The notes under the pieces were generated by a model. It ran no database searches. It was not told the origin of the DNA and saw nothing but the letters and a program-made list of their open reading frames with translations. Below are positions 38,001 to 45,918 of a stretch of DNA of 64,000 nucleotides, in pieces. Position numbers and translations under genes: made by a program. The stretch comes from Amborella trichopoda (taxonomy: Eukaryota; Streptophyta; Magnoliopsida; Amborellales; Amborellaceae), in contig NW_006497600.1 of the NCBI RefSeq assembly GCF_000471905.2, positions 9,359 to 73,358 on the forward strand, read 5' to 3'. Numbering within the stretch: the first letter of the stretch is position 1; each line of letters opens with the position of its first letter.

Positions 38001-41000
38001 GCTAGTTTGAATACATCTTTTTCACCTTCTCTTGTACCAGTTTATTGTATAGATTATCATATACCTTAAGTTTAACCTTACTTATTATTTCTTAGTGTTT
38101 TATTAGCATTTCTATATTCTTCTAAATTTGGATCATTTCTATTACATTGTCAAGTTTTATCATGATAGTTTTTCGTTAATAGCCTTTTGAACCTTATCAT
38201 TCCACGCCAAGTTTCCCTATTGGGATTATTTTCCCTCTAGATTCTCCTAAAATTGCTTTTGCCACTTCCAGGATATAATCAGCCATCTCATGCCACTTTC
38301 CTGAGGGTGACTACTGCAATCAACCACAAATTATTTCTCTATATGAACTGGAGAAATCGACATTTCCTGCTTGCTTATCTGAAAAACCAACGACTTTATT
38401 GTTTTCCACTTGCTTACCATTTTTCGATTTACTTGTTATCTGCTCAAAGAAATCAAAGTAGGGGATTAAAAGAGCATGAGAAGGATAAGCATATAGGCTT
38501 AGTTTTTCTTTATTTTCTTTGCGATGTGATTTTCATCAATTTCAGAATAAATTTTATGTTTACTGGTATATATTGATTTGCATGACTAAAGTAGCCGAAA
38601 TACTATTTTAAATTGAAGGTTTTATTGGCATCAAATTGTCAGAGCATGGTTATTTGGACATAAATGACTACTAAATCATGTTGGTTGACTTTATCAAAAT
38701 TGATCAATTAAATGATTACAACTTGTCATTATAAAAAAATAAATTGCTTTTCTTTTAAATGAAATGAATCTTTTATGTCATCCAACAAGAAAATAAAGAC
38801 AATATGATGATGACATGATCTTTAATAATAAGAAAAATTTAAGACAAATGGCTGAAGGACGAGTTCACTTGTAACATGTAAGGGTGTTATCTAGTATAGA
38901 CAAATTAGATAGGTTGCAAAAAATGTTTGAATCATATAACTATGCTAATAAATATGAATTGCAATAAAAAAGATAAACCAAATATAATTCTATGGACAAA
39001 TATTATTGTATGAATGGTATAGCCCAAACAAAATGAAAGCAAATTGATATTCGTGATATGTCCATATTATTCACTTTTGCCTAGTTTTGTTTGAGTAGGC
39101 ACTTCAATCAAGTGGTATTTTCCATAACTTTGAGTGCAATATGAGTGATCTTCCAACTAAAATAGGGTAAGTAGAAGTTTTGAGTACCTAAAGTGTGTCT
39201 AGGTGTGTCAATACTCAATACATGCCATGAACCATGGACACGTTTGTCCAATTTAGGTTTTCCTTCAGTTTGTTTAGTTATAACATTCATACAATTTGCT
39301 CTTAGCCGTAAATTTTCTACAGTTTCTCTCTTTTTGGTCACGAACAATAAATCATGGGCTAATTCAAAAACTTTGTGCAACATATCTATAAGCAATTCAA
39401 GAGCACCCAATAAGTTATGTCAATCATAAAACAATTGTCCTATTTTCTTCTATCATTCAATGCTGTGCCATCACCAAGTTCTCTTAGGATTTTCTTTTTT
39501 TTTTTGGGTCATATAACATGTAAATGATCCATGGTATATAAAAGAAAAAACAGTTTGCTTTTTAACCATCTTATTATATTTCACAAGGTCAGCCAACACA
39601 CAATTACAAGTAGCAAATTTAAATCCAAAAAACCTAAATTCAGATACCAATAGCTGTCAACAATTCATTAATTTGAAATTGCACAGGCTACTTTACGCAT
39701 GCAAATCAATTTCTATAAAACCCAATGAAATAGGATCAGATAAATAGACCAGATGAAGCACAAGATTAATCAACACAAATCAAATCACAAATAATCCATG
39801 AATGACTAAGCCTAGATACTTCTCCTTCTCATGCTCCATCAGTGTCTAATTTCAATTTCTTTGAGAACATAATACATAAATTGAAAAATGACAAGCAAGT
39901 CCACAACAACCAACTCTCTACTTTTGCACACAAGCAAGAAAAGTCGTTGATTTCAAATTGTGTAGAGAGATTTTGTGTTTGATGGCAGTAGCCACCTGAT
40001 GTGCTACAGGGGAGAGAGGAGAAAGGAAAAAACTTTAAAGAAAGAAAATTCATATTTCACTTACTAAAAATTGACATTTGTAAACATGAATAACAAATAA
40101 CCAAGGAGATCATTAACTATAGAAAAAGACCCTAGTAACCCAATTTAATGTTTGGAGTATAGATCTCACTTGACCAACAAAACAAAAGGAGCAGCGCTCT
40201 GTATCTACATCTGAAATGATGAAAAAAACTCCATAACAATCCATAATCCCCTTATTTTCCTAAAAAACCTAAGGCATGTTTGGCAGTTGGGTTCATCCAG
40301 AGCCTGATACAAACATAAAGCCCCCCAATAATTCAAAAATAAAAGATAACCAGACTTGTAACAACATGATTTAATATATGTGACACGCTACATTTTCAAA
40401 GACAGAGACAACATCAAACAAAAACAGGGTGTTATATCAAGCTACTCATCTGAAGTTCCAAATCAATTCATTTATACAAAGTCATAAAACAAAACTCAAT
40501 CAATTAGTGAAAAACGAAAACACCCAAAACCCAAAAATAAACAAATAATACCCAAATTTTAAAATTAAGTACCAATCATCCATAAACGATAAAAACAAAA
40601 TAAAAATTATACAAAAACATAAATTCAACAATTTGCACATCAACTATAAAATCCAATAATCGTTACCCAAAATCAAATTGAATGAATAACCAAATACTTT
40701 TGTATTCAAATGTACCTAAAAGGGAATCGACAGCTCTCATATTGGCAATTGGGTTATCCTGAATCAACACAGTGAAAGCTGCCACTTTATCAGCCCCTGT
40801 ACCTGACCTTTGAGCAGTTGCTACCATTCTCATATCTCCACTCTTTTGAGAAGCTTGTTCATACTCAGCAACATATTGGCCCATTAATCTACCTCCAACC
40901 TCCCATTTCTCTTTAACCAATTCATCAGAAGGCTTTGTACCAATGCCTACACCTTCTTTGACAATTTTCGACTCCAATTTTGAAGCATCCACATACCATT

Positions 41001-41430
41001 GCCCCGATAAGGAGCTGGGTTTCATCAAAGGAAGCTTATTCTTAATTGGAGGCATAGCTTCTCTACTAATGACGGTCTCATTGTTTCGGTTTGATTTCTC
41101 TCCAAAAGCCCTAATTCCGTTTGGTTTTTTATCCTTCTTTGAAAAGTTGGCTTTCTGGTTAGAGTTTGAGGCAGTCGAGCTCCTCTTCTCCTCAGAGTTT
41201 GAGGCCCTAATTTCATTCTTTTTTGTGGATTTTGAAGGGGGCGAAGAACCAGAGGGCTTTATGGGACCAGTTTTCCGAAAGTCTGAATCATCGAAACCAG
41301 AGGAAATTGCAGACCCAAGACCAAGTTTTGAAGCGAACTCAGTCACCTCTGATCGAAGCTGATCGATATCTTCTCCTTTTCGAGTTTTTTTGGGTTTGGG
41401 TTCAGAGGTTAAAAGTTTGGAGATGGCCAT
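7331..41430 (-). CDS. SWA2: SLOW WALKER2 / NOC1-like CBF/Mak21 nucleolar protein, 15 exons
   Basis: Coding exons, 5' to 3' on the minus strand: 41430-40716, 28733-28658, 26089-26014, 19925-19857, 19701-19621, 19148-19077, 17742-17650, 16827-16678, 15940-15857, 15685-15542, 15107-15018, 14917-14835, 14698-14288, 11734-11497, 8125-7331. Every junction is GT..AG and keeps frame. The sum is 3177 bases, giving 1058 residues, close to the usual length of the plant and animal CEBPZ/NOC1 family. Landmarks are GKRHALTGIDALRELFL (exon 2), FNIGVQALMLLYQLL (exon 10), LASHVHPSVATMAKTLLSGA and NDLSLTAFLDKFVEKKPKP (exon 14), and GPEILSLAEEDVPPEDLVFH plus FASLEEYDHLL (exon 15). The tail is acidic then lysine-rich (about residues 850-1058), as expected for a nucleolar factor. 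The family acts with NOC2 in assembly and export of pre-60S ribosomes; the Arabidopsis gene is needed in female gametophyte divisions. The gene looks intact despite about 31 kb of intron. Confidence 0.95.
8164..11258. repeat. Diverged direct duplication flanking a LINE
   Basis: The segment starting gattaaacata at 8164 (to about 8450) recurs at 10930 (to about 11230). Shared stretches include ataccaata, acaaagggctata, ttgcacaagagaaaaa and aatctaaaa in the same order. A tail motif (aggtcaaagatagcatggcc) near 10890 recurs near 11228. This fits a tandem duplication of intron sequence, with the LINE inserted near the end of the first copy. Confidence 0.6.
8550..10870 (-). mobile_element. Decayed L1-type LINE (reverse transcriptase, zf-RVT remnants)
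   Basis: On the minus strand, near 10040-9690, frames read like a LINE reverse transcriptase: IDFEKAYNHVEW, MGFGPKWRQLIKGC, FSVLVIGAPKGFF, then HRGDPCPHFF and SPFLFALVAKVFSRSV. Further down (9572-9000) come stretches like the post-RT region, LGCGSKDLPTKYLCRPLGTT and CCITLTPLSNLLVCQVSLLDM. Stops and frameshifts break it, so it cannot be active. It lies in the same sense as the host gene. The ends are approximate. Confidence 0.75.
12922..13320. repeat. Tandem duplication, period about 201 bp
   Basis: Two head-to-tail copies start near 12922 and 13123 in SWA2-like intron 13. Shared landmarks are ttagttagaacacaaag, agagaatctatgg, catggtcaatgga and atggtattccaaggct. Each copy ends in a TAGGGGTGGCAATGG-like motif (TAGGGGTAGCAATGG in copy 1), which is also the end of the element at 13278-14101. 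Confidence 0.85.
13278..14101. mobile_element. TIR element with TAGGGGTGGCAATGG ends
   Basis: The left end TAGGGGTGGCAATGG at 13278 is mirrored by CCATTGCCACCCCTA ending at 14101. The subterminal DNA is rich in GGGTCC/GGACCC-like words (ggtccaggtcc), as in many plant non-autonomous DNA transposons with these ends. No clean target duplication remains. A Mutator-like MITE (13514-13960) sits inside. No coding capacity is seen. Confidence 0.65.
13514..13960. mobile_element. Mutator-like MITE, copy A, 9-bp TSD
   Basis: It is flanked by the 9-bp direct repeat tttaaataa (13505-13513 and 13961-13969). The ends are imperfect inverted repeats of about 50 bp that share GCCGAGGCTCTAAACAATCAAA-like sequence (left) and its mirror (right, TGATTGTTAGAGCCTCG). 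A 9-bp duplication is the Mutator/MULE signature. An internal 57-bp tandem duplication lies at 13614-13727 (ggcctgaaaatttattttca twice). Related copies are at 30338 and 44321. Confidence 0.8.
15108..17649 (-). other. Short SWA2-like introns 7-10 (between small exons)
   Basis: These are the gaps between exons at 15107-15018, 15685-15542, 15940-15857, 16827-16678 and 17742-17650. They are AT-rich spacer without a recognisable element, apart from a GC-richer patch at about 17418-17540. Confidence 0.6.
18110..18363 (+). other. Nuclear insertion of plastid DNA (NUPT) around trnV-GAC
   Basis: This segment in SWA2-like intron 6 matches the layout of the plastid inverted repeat upstream of rrn16: a leader (gtttctcgaccctttgact, tctcgatggg), a trnV-GAC-like sequence, then ttgacttgct and gagaatggataag. 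The identification rests on my recall of plastid sequence. Boundaries are approximate and it has clearly diverged by point changes. Confidence 0.75.
18225..18296 (+). pseudogene. trnV-GAC: Pseudo-tRNA, plastid trnV-GAC derived
   Basis: A 72-base tRNA-shaped segment begins AGGGATATAACTCAG and ends TGATTATCCCTA, with a CATCAGTTCGAGCATG T-arm. The acceptor strands still pair. The anticodon loop reads CTTCACAT where the plastid gene has CTTGACGT, so GAC has become CAC. Other stem changes are also present. It is a relic of plastid DNA and is unlikely to be a working nuclear tRNA. Confidence 0.75.
20037..20105 (+). repeat. (CT)n/(CA)n compound microsatellite
   Basis: A run of ctctct is followed by cacaca, with short interruptions and further CA units to about 20105. 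Confidence 0.9.
20400..21720 (-). mobile_element. Probable old LINE remnant
   Basis: Near 21570-21630 the minus strand reads QLAIIWAIWRGRKNLIFRGP, the usual end of the zf-RVT region of plant L1 LINEs. Sequence to its 3' side is long, degenerate and free of other genes. The extent is a guess based on the absence of anything else. Confidence 0.4.
22299..23857. mobile_element. Foldback element with ~400-bp inverted arms
   Basis: The left arm (about 22299-22745) and right arm (about 23195-23857) are inverted copies. Mirrored landmarks include tcaatattccaaacacatgc, caatctctatctcatcccat and cccatgggcaattt. The outer ends are GGAGTGGCCTAGGAGCGATC at left and the mirror of GGAGTGGCTTGGGAGTGATC at right. 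The right arm is lengthened by about three diverged ~70-bp units (atgaagtacat...) and CA repeats. The 450-bp loop (22745-23195) carries a frame rich in proline and glutamine codons but broken by stops. Long arms suggest a Mutator-like or foldback transposon; no target duplication was found. Confidence 0.7.
24008..24380 (+). repeat. Imperfect tandem duplication (~180-207 bp unit)
   Basis: Two copies share aatgcacagatgttcaggaa, tgggaagctcctac, cttttagcaccaggacaagt and acatattctacattacaaga. They lie at about 24008-24201 and 24218-24380. Copy 1 has an extra short repeat of the ccccttctcaagttttgc block. Confidence 0.9.
24480..25470. repeat. Palindrome-rich GGAATC/GATTCC patch, possible MITE
   Basis: This AT-rich stretch is peppered with short palindromes (GGAATTGCAATTCC at about 24511, GGAATCTAGATTCC at about 24610) and repeated gttaggaatc/gattcc words at both ends (about 24570 and 25280). 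This looks like a decayed foldback element; ends and class are unknown. Confidence 0.35.
26090..28657 (-). other. SWA2-like intron 2
   Basis: From 26090 to about 27900 there is AT-rich spacer with no recognised element. A hAT-type MITE occupies 27918-28604, close to the exon at 28658. Confidence 0.7.
27918..28604. mobile_element. Non-autonomous hAT element, perfect 8-bp TSD
   Basis: The 8-bp direct repeat ataatttc flanks it exactly (27910-27917 and 28605-28612). The left end is CAATGTTTAAAAAGGCGG and the right end, read inward, is CAGTGAATGAAAATTTG. CAxTG ends with an 8-bp duplication mark the hAT superfamily. The subterminal DNA carries CCGCCTAGGCGG-type palindromes at both ends. The interior has TG-rich and GA-rich microsatellites, with no transposase. 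Its edge lies 53 bp from SWA2-like exon 2. Confidence 0.88.
29666..30337. mobile_element. Related hAT-type MITE remnant, opposite orientation
   Basis: The left end CAATGTTGCTGCTTGACTGCC and the CGCCTAGGCGG block at about 29690 resemble the right end of the element at 27918-28604 read backwards. The interior repeats words such as tccaagtgttcgatgtgagg several times, as does the related element in inverse. It seems to be interrupted at 30338 by a Mutator-like MITE, and may resume near 32490-32590 where CCTAGGAGGCCACCTAGG appears. Confidence 0.5.
30695..32429 (-). mobile_element. hAT-type element carrying a triple BED-finger gene
   Basis: The 8-bp direct repeat aggtgcgc flanks the element exactly (30687-30694 and 32430-32437). 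The ends are CAGTGTATCAAAAAGCG at left and CATAGTTTCAAAAAGCG read inward from the right. Length is 1735 bp. GC-rich palindromic blocks (GGGCGGCTGCCCAG at left; GGGCGGCCGCCC, CTAGGCGGCTGCCTAGGCGG and others at right) lie just inside both ends. The only coding content is the BED-finger frame on the minus strand; no hAT catalytic domain is present. Confidence 0.9.
31040..32024 (-). pseudogene. Triple BED zinc-finger protein, two in-frame stops
   Basis: One reading frame of about 328 codons runs from the ATG at 32024 to the stop at 31040, broken by TAA at 31537-31535 and TGA at 31459-31457. It encodes three BED-type fingers in a row. Each has a (D)xxWKYGYxPNPxDK opening, then CNFC or CNYC, GGIxRFKKHLAG and a following cysteine (VAPCKNV or VASCTKV). 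In finger 3 the TGA replaces the tryptophan of WKYG. The C-terminal 80 residues are acidic (EEEEQEADSEEIEEDE). BED fingers are the DNA-binding N-terminus of hAT transposases. Here no DUF659 or dimerisation domain follows, so the product could bind element ends but not cut them. The first two fingers alone form an intact 162-residue frame. Confidence 0.85.
33823..37338 (+). mobile_element. 3.5-kb hAT transposon with TIRs and TSD
   Basis: The left end CAGTGTTTTAAAATGCGG (33823) is mirrored by CCGCATTTTAAAACACTG ending at 37338. The flanking 8-mers are atctctag (33815-33822) and ctctctag (37339-37346), 7 of 8 matching, and the RTE LINE sequence is continuous across the insertion. Subterminal DNA repeats GCGGCCGCATC/GCATCCGC-like words. 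It contains a transposase gene on the plus strand, listed separately. Confidence 0.93.
34356..36837 (+). pseudogene. hAT transposase (BED + DUF659 + dimerisation), inactivated
   Basis: A BED-like start (34356-34560) has TGA at 34365 in place of the finger tryptophan, and tyrosine for a zinc histidine (RQKEYLAGISG). A frameshift falls in the A-runs near 34565-34592. The main frame (34607-36028, 473 codons) has the DUF659/hAT core: CDGW with D159, IIADN with D220, and the CTAH motif at 244-247, then a late RRWD. A stop at 36026-36028 precedes LIKFKLALGNFGRDIATQNR, which would otherwise continue the domain. The dimerisation region follows (YGSEIPNLQCLAIRVLNLTC), with its usual CERNWS box altered, then an intron at 36317-36431 and LKQKKLNDLVYIQYNERLRE to the acidic end at 36837. 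The family cuts and pastes hAT DNA; this copy cannot make full-length protein. Confidence 0.9.
38331..40715 (-). other. Remainder of SWA2-like intron 1
   Basis: AT-rich intron sequence between the RTE LINE and exon 1. I see no recognisable gene, element end or target duplication. Confidence 0.6.
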
Positions 41431-41745
41431 GTTACAGAGAAGAAATCAGAGGTTTTTGGTGTGGATTTTAACAACGAAATCCAGCTTTGGAACCATTCGC
41501 GTACTCTCTCTCTCTAAAATCTGAGTGTCCCTATCTTATGGAACGTTTTCTTCAGCTATAGATACTGATTAGGGTTTTGGGTTCCAGTGAGAAGAAGACT
41601 GGTACAACTGTGCAATTCACGTCGGTTTAAAACTTTACGGTGTGTTTGGAACGACCGAGTAAGTGTATTTTTGTTTGCTGCAGATCATTAACCTATATAA
41701 AGGACGAGGGCTCTATGGGTCCTACGACTCGTATATGTAGCCCAC
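41431..41745 (-). promoter_or_regulatory. SWA2-like promoter/leader: telo-box and site II motif
   Basis: Upstream of the ATG at 41430 the minus strand has a GA-rich leader (about 41505-41515), a telo-box AAACCCTAA (41577-41569) and a site II-like TGGGCT (41744-41739). Telo-box plus site II pairs are known to drive ribosome-biogenesis genes in plants, which fits a NOC1-type product. No clear TATA box was chosen. Confidence 0.5.
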
Positions 41746-43450
41746 TTTTTTATGTTATGTTTTTTATGGAATTTGGATCTAATTTTTTACCCCACTTCTT
41801 TATTCTATGCTTTATATGAAATTTGGATCTAATTTTTTAGATATATATATTTTCGAACATGGAGATCATTAAAAAAAACAAAAAATGAAAGCTAACAAAT
41901 AATTTTTTGGAGATAATTTTTGAATGGTTAGATTTTATTCTTCTTGAAGGGACTGCAGTATTACATACATCTTTGTTATGGATGTTTGATACCTCGGCGG
42001 ACACAAATGTACAATTGGGTCCCCCGACTCATAGACTACTTATTGTTTAAATCTTATTTTTGAATTATTCATCATCTTTCGTGTTACCTCATTGAAAGTC
42101 ATATCTACATCTAAAATAAAAATTCATCTAAAGTGGCTTAGGATGTATTTCAAATCCTAAAACCGTCTCTAATATGGATTTTGGAAGGGGATTGCATTTG
42201 GATAAGACCTCATTTAGATTTCTTCTGTTTTAGGTAGGACTATAGTCAAGTTTTGGGTCAGCACCGATAAATTGAAAGCTCCTAAAGGCTACAGTGTTTA
42301 TTCTCTTTATCTCTTATGAGAAAGGAAAATTGTTTCATGCAGGCTGGACCGCATGACTACATATGCAGTAAAAAAAAGTGTAAAGCATCTATCTTAAAGA
42401 TGGATACAATTAAGTGCTCCATCTAAACACATTGAAAACTAACGGTCTAAATGTTTGCTTTCTAGAGTTATTTTTCATAGTTTTTAAAATTTATTTATTT
42501 TTTCATATTCATGATCTCCATATTAGAGATTACATATCCTTAAAAATTAAATCTAAAAATCCCCCAAAAATAGATTTATTAATAGACGCATTTCTATATA
42601 TGCAGGCTTGGCCGCTTAGAAACTGGGTCCTATGAGAAATGCATGAGATGCAAAAGTACCCGCCTTTTAGTCCCTCATACTTCCCTTATGGTAAACACTA
42701 CAATTTAGGTGATAGGGTAGACCTTCAAAGTCGGGGTAGGAATGGGTCGGTTCGGGTCTAAACCGACCTGACTAGGCCAAAGTTAGATCCATACTTGAAA
42801 TGGCCCTGGGTTTATAATAAAAAATATACGAAGATGATTTTACACATTTTATATGTATATATGTATATGTATATATGTAGATGTATATACATATGTATAC
42901 ATATAAAATATACAAATGTTTTTGTACTCATATATATTGGATCATTTCAAAAAATTCCTCATAATTTCATAAAATGGCTTGCTCACATGCATCAGAGATT
43001 TATTCACTAATATCCAAATAGTAAGTTGGAAAGGAATATCTAAACACTTACACATTTAGGGGTATTCTTTTGTTAAATTTTGGGGGGCACAATGAAAGTT
43101 GTCAATTGAAGGAAAAAATGCACACATGCCCTCCAATACACCATTTATTAGAGATCCTGTTTGTGAAATCGGCGACTGTGAAATCGGCGACTGTGTATTG
43201 ATAGGGCCAAACTCTCAACAAGGAATTCGGGTATAGTAAAACCCAGATCAATGCATCTTGGCCTGATTCCACCCCCAAAAGTCCCCCTCCCCCCCTGAAT
43301 ATCTTGGGAAGGGGGGGGAGGTGGGGAGGAGGGGAGGGAGGGTGATTACTTTGATTAAAGCTTGTTTATCTAATCTCTCTATTTATCAAATGTCTATTTT
43401 GCATAGCTTGTTTATCTAATCTCCCCATTTATAAAATGTCTATTTTGCAT
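41746..43450. other. Intergenic with microsatellite and G-rich tract
   Basis: AT-rich spacer. It includes a TATATG/TATACA microsatellite (about 42845-42910), a ~15-bp tandem repeat (tgtgaaatcggcgac twice, about 43166-43195), a G-quadruplex-like tract (43311-43342) and two copies of a ~50-bp unit (about 43351-43450). No gene is seen. Confidence 0.6.
43311..43342 (+). other. G-quadruplex-capable G-rich tract
   Basis: At least five runs of three or more G occur within about 32 bases, separated by one or two bases. A C-rich stretch (about 43272-43296) lies just upstream and could also pair with it as a hairpin. Confidence 0.6.
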
Positions 43451-44258
43451 ATTCCCTTTTCGATGGCCAGAAAGATTGAGATGCTCATCATGAACTTTTT
43501 TTAGGGTTCTTTAGGGGACTCAAAAAAATTCCATCTTTTTAGATGGGATAGGGTGTATACACCAAAAGGGGAAGGTGATATGGGGATTAGGAAAATTAAG
43601 CTGGTTAATCAGGCTTTACTATGTAAATGATCTTGGAGAAGTCTAAATTTTAAGTATCAGCTTCGGATGTATTTGTATATCACAAAGGTGAGAGAGATAT
43701 TTTGGAAGTGGATGTTAGAACAAATTTATACAGTCTTTTTTAAATGGGTTACAAGAAGTGTAGGGCGAAAGGGAGATGGATTGCTCTACCAATAGGCAGT
43801 TTGAAACTAAATTTTGATGAGAGTTCGCTTGGCAATCTAAGTCCAGCTAGGAGTTCTGAGGGATTGGAAAGGACAGGTTTTGTTTTCTTATGCTGAGCCT
43901 TTGGGAGAGAAAACCGCTAACCATGCTGAGTTTATGTCTCTTCTTCATGGTCTAAATTTTCTTGGTGCCGATTTTTTGGAATCGACTTGCATTATTGAAG
44001 GTGACTCCCTCAATGTTATCAATTGGTGTAAAGGGGAAAAGAAAGTATCATGAGAATTGAGATCGGTTTTGCTATAGATTTTGGATATGTCCAATTCTTT
44101 TTCTCCCTCATTTGTCCATGTTTATGGGGAAGGTAATGATTTCGCCGATAGTTTAGCAAGAAATGGTATGTTTTTCACATAGATTTTAGTCTCTAACCAT
44201 GTAATTTTTTTTTAAAATCTAAATAATATTTGCTGACTTTCATCAAAAAAAAAAAAAA
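43451..44258 (+). mobile_element. L1-type LINE 3' fragment with poly(A) tail
   Basis: Broken plus-strand frames read ARKIEMLIMNFF, RWDRVYTPKGEGDMGIRK and LVNQALL, typical of the zf-RVT end of L1 LINEs. An RNase H-like part follows (AEFMSLLHGLNFLG, STCIIEGDSLNVINW, FVHVYGEGNDFADSLARN). It ends in a 14-base A run (44245-44258), a hallmark of L1 3' ends. Several stops show it is dead. Confidence 0.85.
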
Positions 44259-44320
44259 TTGAAGGAAAATAACTTAGTTTGACTCTTAAAATGAATGGAA
44301 CACCGCGTAGCCTTTTTTTA

Positions 44321-44713
44321 GGGTGCAATTTGTATAAAGCCTAGGCTCTAAACAATCAAATTAAAACCTACCTTAAAATAGTGTCGAGAAATGTGGTTTT
44401 AATACTGGAAATCTTTGTGATAGCCTTAAAATATATTTTTATATTTATTTATAAAGTTTAAAGCCTAAAAAATAATGTAGATTAACAGATCTATGAAAAC
44501 TTGAACATTTTGAAAATTGACTGCTCAAAAATGCGTTACAAATTACAGTATTTCCAAAACTTGAAATCTATTTTTTTCTCATGTCCATGCATCTTGATGT
44601 CGAGATGATCAATTTGACAATATTGGGGCATCAAAACAACCTCTTCTAGTAAAATTTTTGAGGTAGGCTCTAATTTGTGTGTTTAGAGCCTCAGCTCTAT
44701 ATAAACTTATCCC
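44321..44713. mobile_element. Mutator-like MITE, copy C
   Basis: The inverted ends are GGGTGCAATTTGTATAAAGC at left and GGGATAAGTTTATATAGAGC read inward from the right; both continue into AGGCTCTAAAC. Flanks are cttttttta at left and a nearly equal T-run plus A at right, consistent with a 9-bp duplication blurred by slippage. The interior matches copy A (tgaacattttgaaaattgac, catcttgatgtcgagatgat). Confidence 0.75.
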
Positions 44714-45918
44714 TTTTTTTTAATAGGTAATTCAGCCAAATGAAACAATCTTAGAATACTACATGCCTAACAATGAGTAATTCAAAGTTTTATGACCAAA
44801 TTCTTGGAATCAACAAACAACTTAATAGAAATGTATTATATGACTATTTATTTTTAATACCAAGAGATCACGATTACTATAGACCATTAGATGTGAAATT
44901 GAGTCTGTAGGAATGCGTTAATGGGTATAAAGTCCAAACAACATTTCTCGATTGCTGTAACACACTTCAATGATTTTGATTTCACATCCAATTGTTAATA
45001 GTGATTGTGATCTCCTTGTCTTATAATAAACAATCCTAGAAATATACAATCCTCAAATTCTTTGCAATGAAGAGTAGGTATCCATATTGAAACAAGACAC
45101 TGGGGTCCAGTAAAGAATGCCCATAAGCTACAATGGACCTAACTTTGCCATCCCTTTCTAATAAGAATGCCCAAAAGCTATGATAGCCCCAAATATTTAG
45201 ATTATATCCAAATTAGTAAAGTGGGAGAGCATGAGACTATAAGCTACAACCAGGAAATTAAATTTGTAATTTCTGAAAAATGGTAAAATTTCAGTAACAT
45301 TATATCCAAAATAGTAAAGTGGGAGAAAATGAGACTATAAGCTACAACCAGGAAATTAAATTTGTAGTTTCTGAAAATTGGTAATATTTCAGTAACTTTC
45401 ATTCCAAAATAGCATCTAATTATACATGCTATATGTCCCCAAAAGTTGTCTCCCGCTTCCTACCTCTTCACTTTAACCTATCTCCAGTGCATATGCAATT
45501 GAAATAGAGATTCTAAGGTATCCAAATGTGCATGTTCACGCACATGCGCAAGCGCGCACACACATACAGAGAGAGAGAGAGGAGGAGAACAATTTCACAT
45601 CCTAATGTGCGGGTGTATGCATCATCAAGCAATACTTTTGCCCTTACAAACTGATGTGATCCAACATCCCCACTTTTGTTTCCATTACCCCCTCATGCTT
45701 ACACATTCCCATCATCTCAAAGCACCACATCCCCCCAGCAAACAAAATTTATGAAACCCAAGAAAACCCCAAAAGGGTTACACATTCCCACATAAACCAT
45801 ACCTCTTCAAAATTCCTACATTACCCTTACTAAGGCACAATCAGTTTACAAAAAGATTGTGTAACATGGGTCAATCACATTTCATCCCAAAAAAAATTAT
45901 TAAAGAAAAAAACATGAA
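44714..45918. other. Intergenic 3' of CPL4-like gene
   Basis: It holds a tandem duplication (45201-45396), a CA/GA microsatellite (about 45552-45580) and probably the 3' UTR of the CPL4-like gene near its right end. No gene is seen. Confidence 0.6.
45201..45396 (+). repeat. Tandem duplication, period 98 bp
   Basis: Two adjacent copies (45201-45298 and 45299-45396) share attatatccaaa, tagtaaagtgggag and atgagactataagctacaac, with only scattered changes. Confidence 0.92.

Larger units (their letters stand above)
32778..38330 (-). mobile_element. RTE-type LINE, split by a hAT element
   Basis: The low-coordinate end (atcatcatcatcattatccaagccttatccc, ggggtcggctac) is the classic 3' tail of plant RTE LINEs, read on the minus strand. 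Reverse-transcriptase sequence continues beyond the hAT insertion: near 37390-37345 the minus strand reads VFIGLEKTYNKVPRE, the RT palm motif. The hAT at 33823-37338 sits inside this domain. Many stops make it dead. The upper end is approximate. Confidence 0.8.

Noticed and set aside
40943..41471. Long plus-strand frames opposite SWA2-like exon 1
   Set aside because: The minus-strand frame has the family N-terminus, correct splice phase and a start codon; the antisense frames have no known match.
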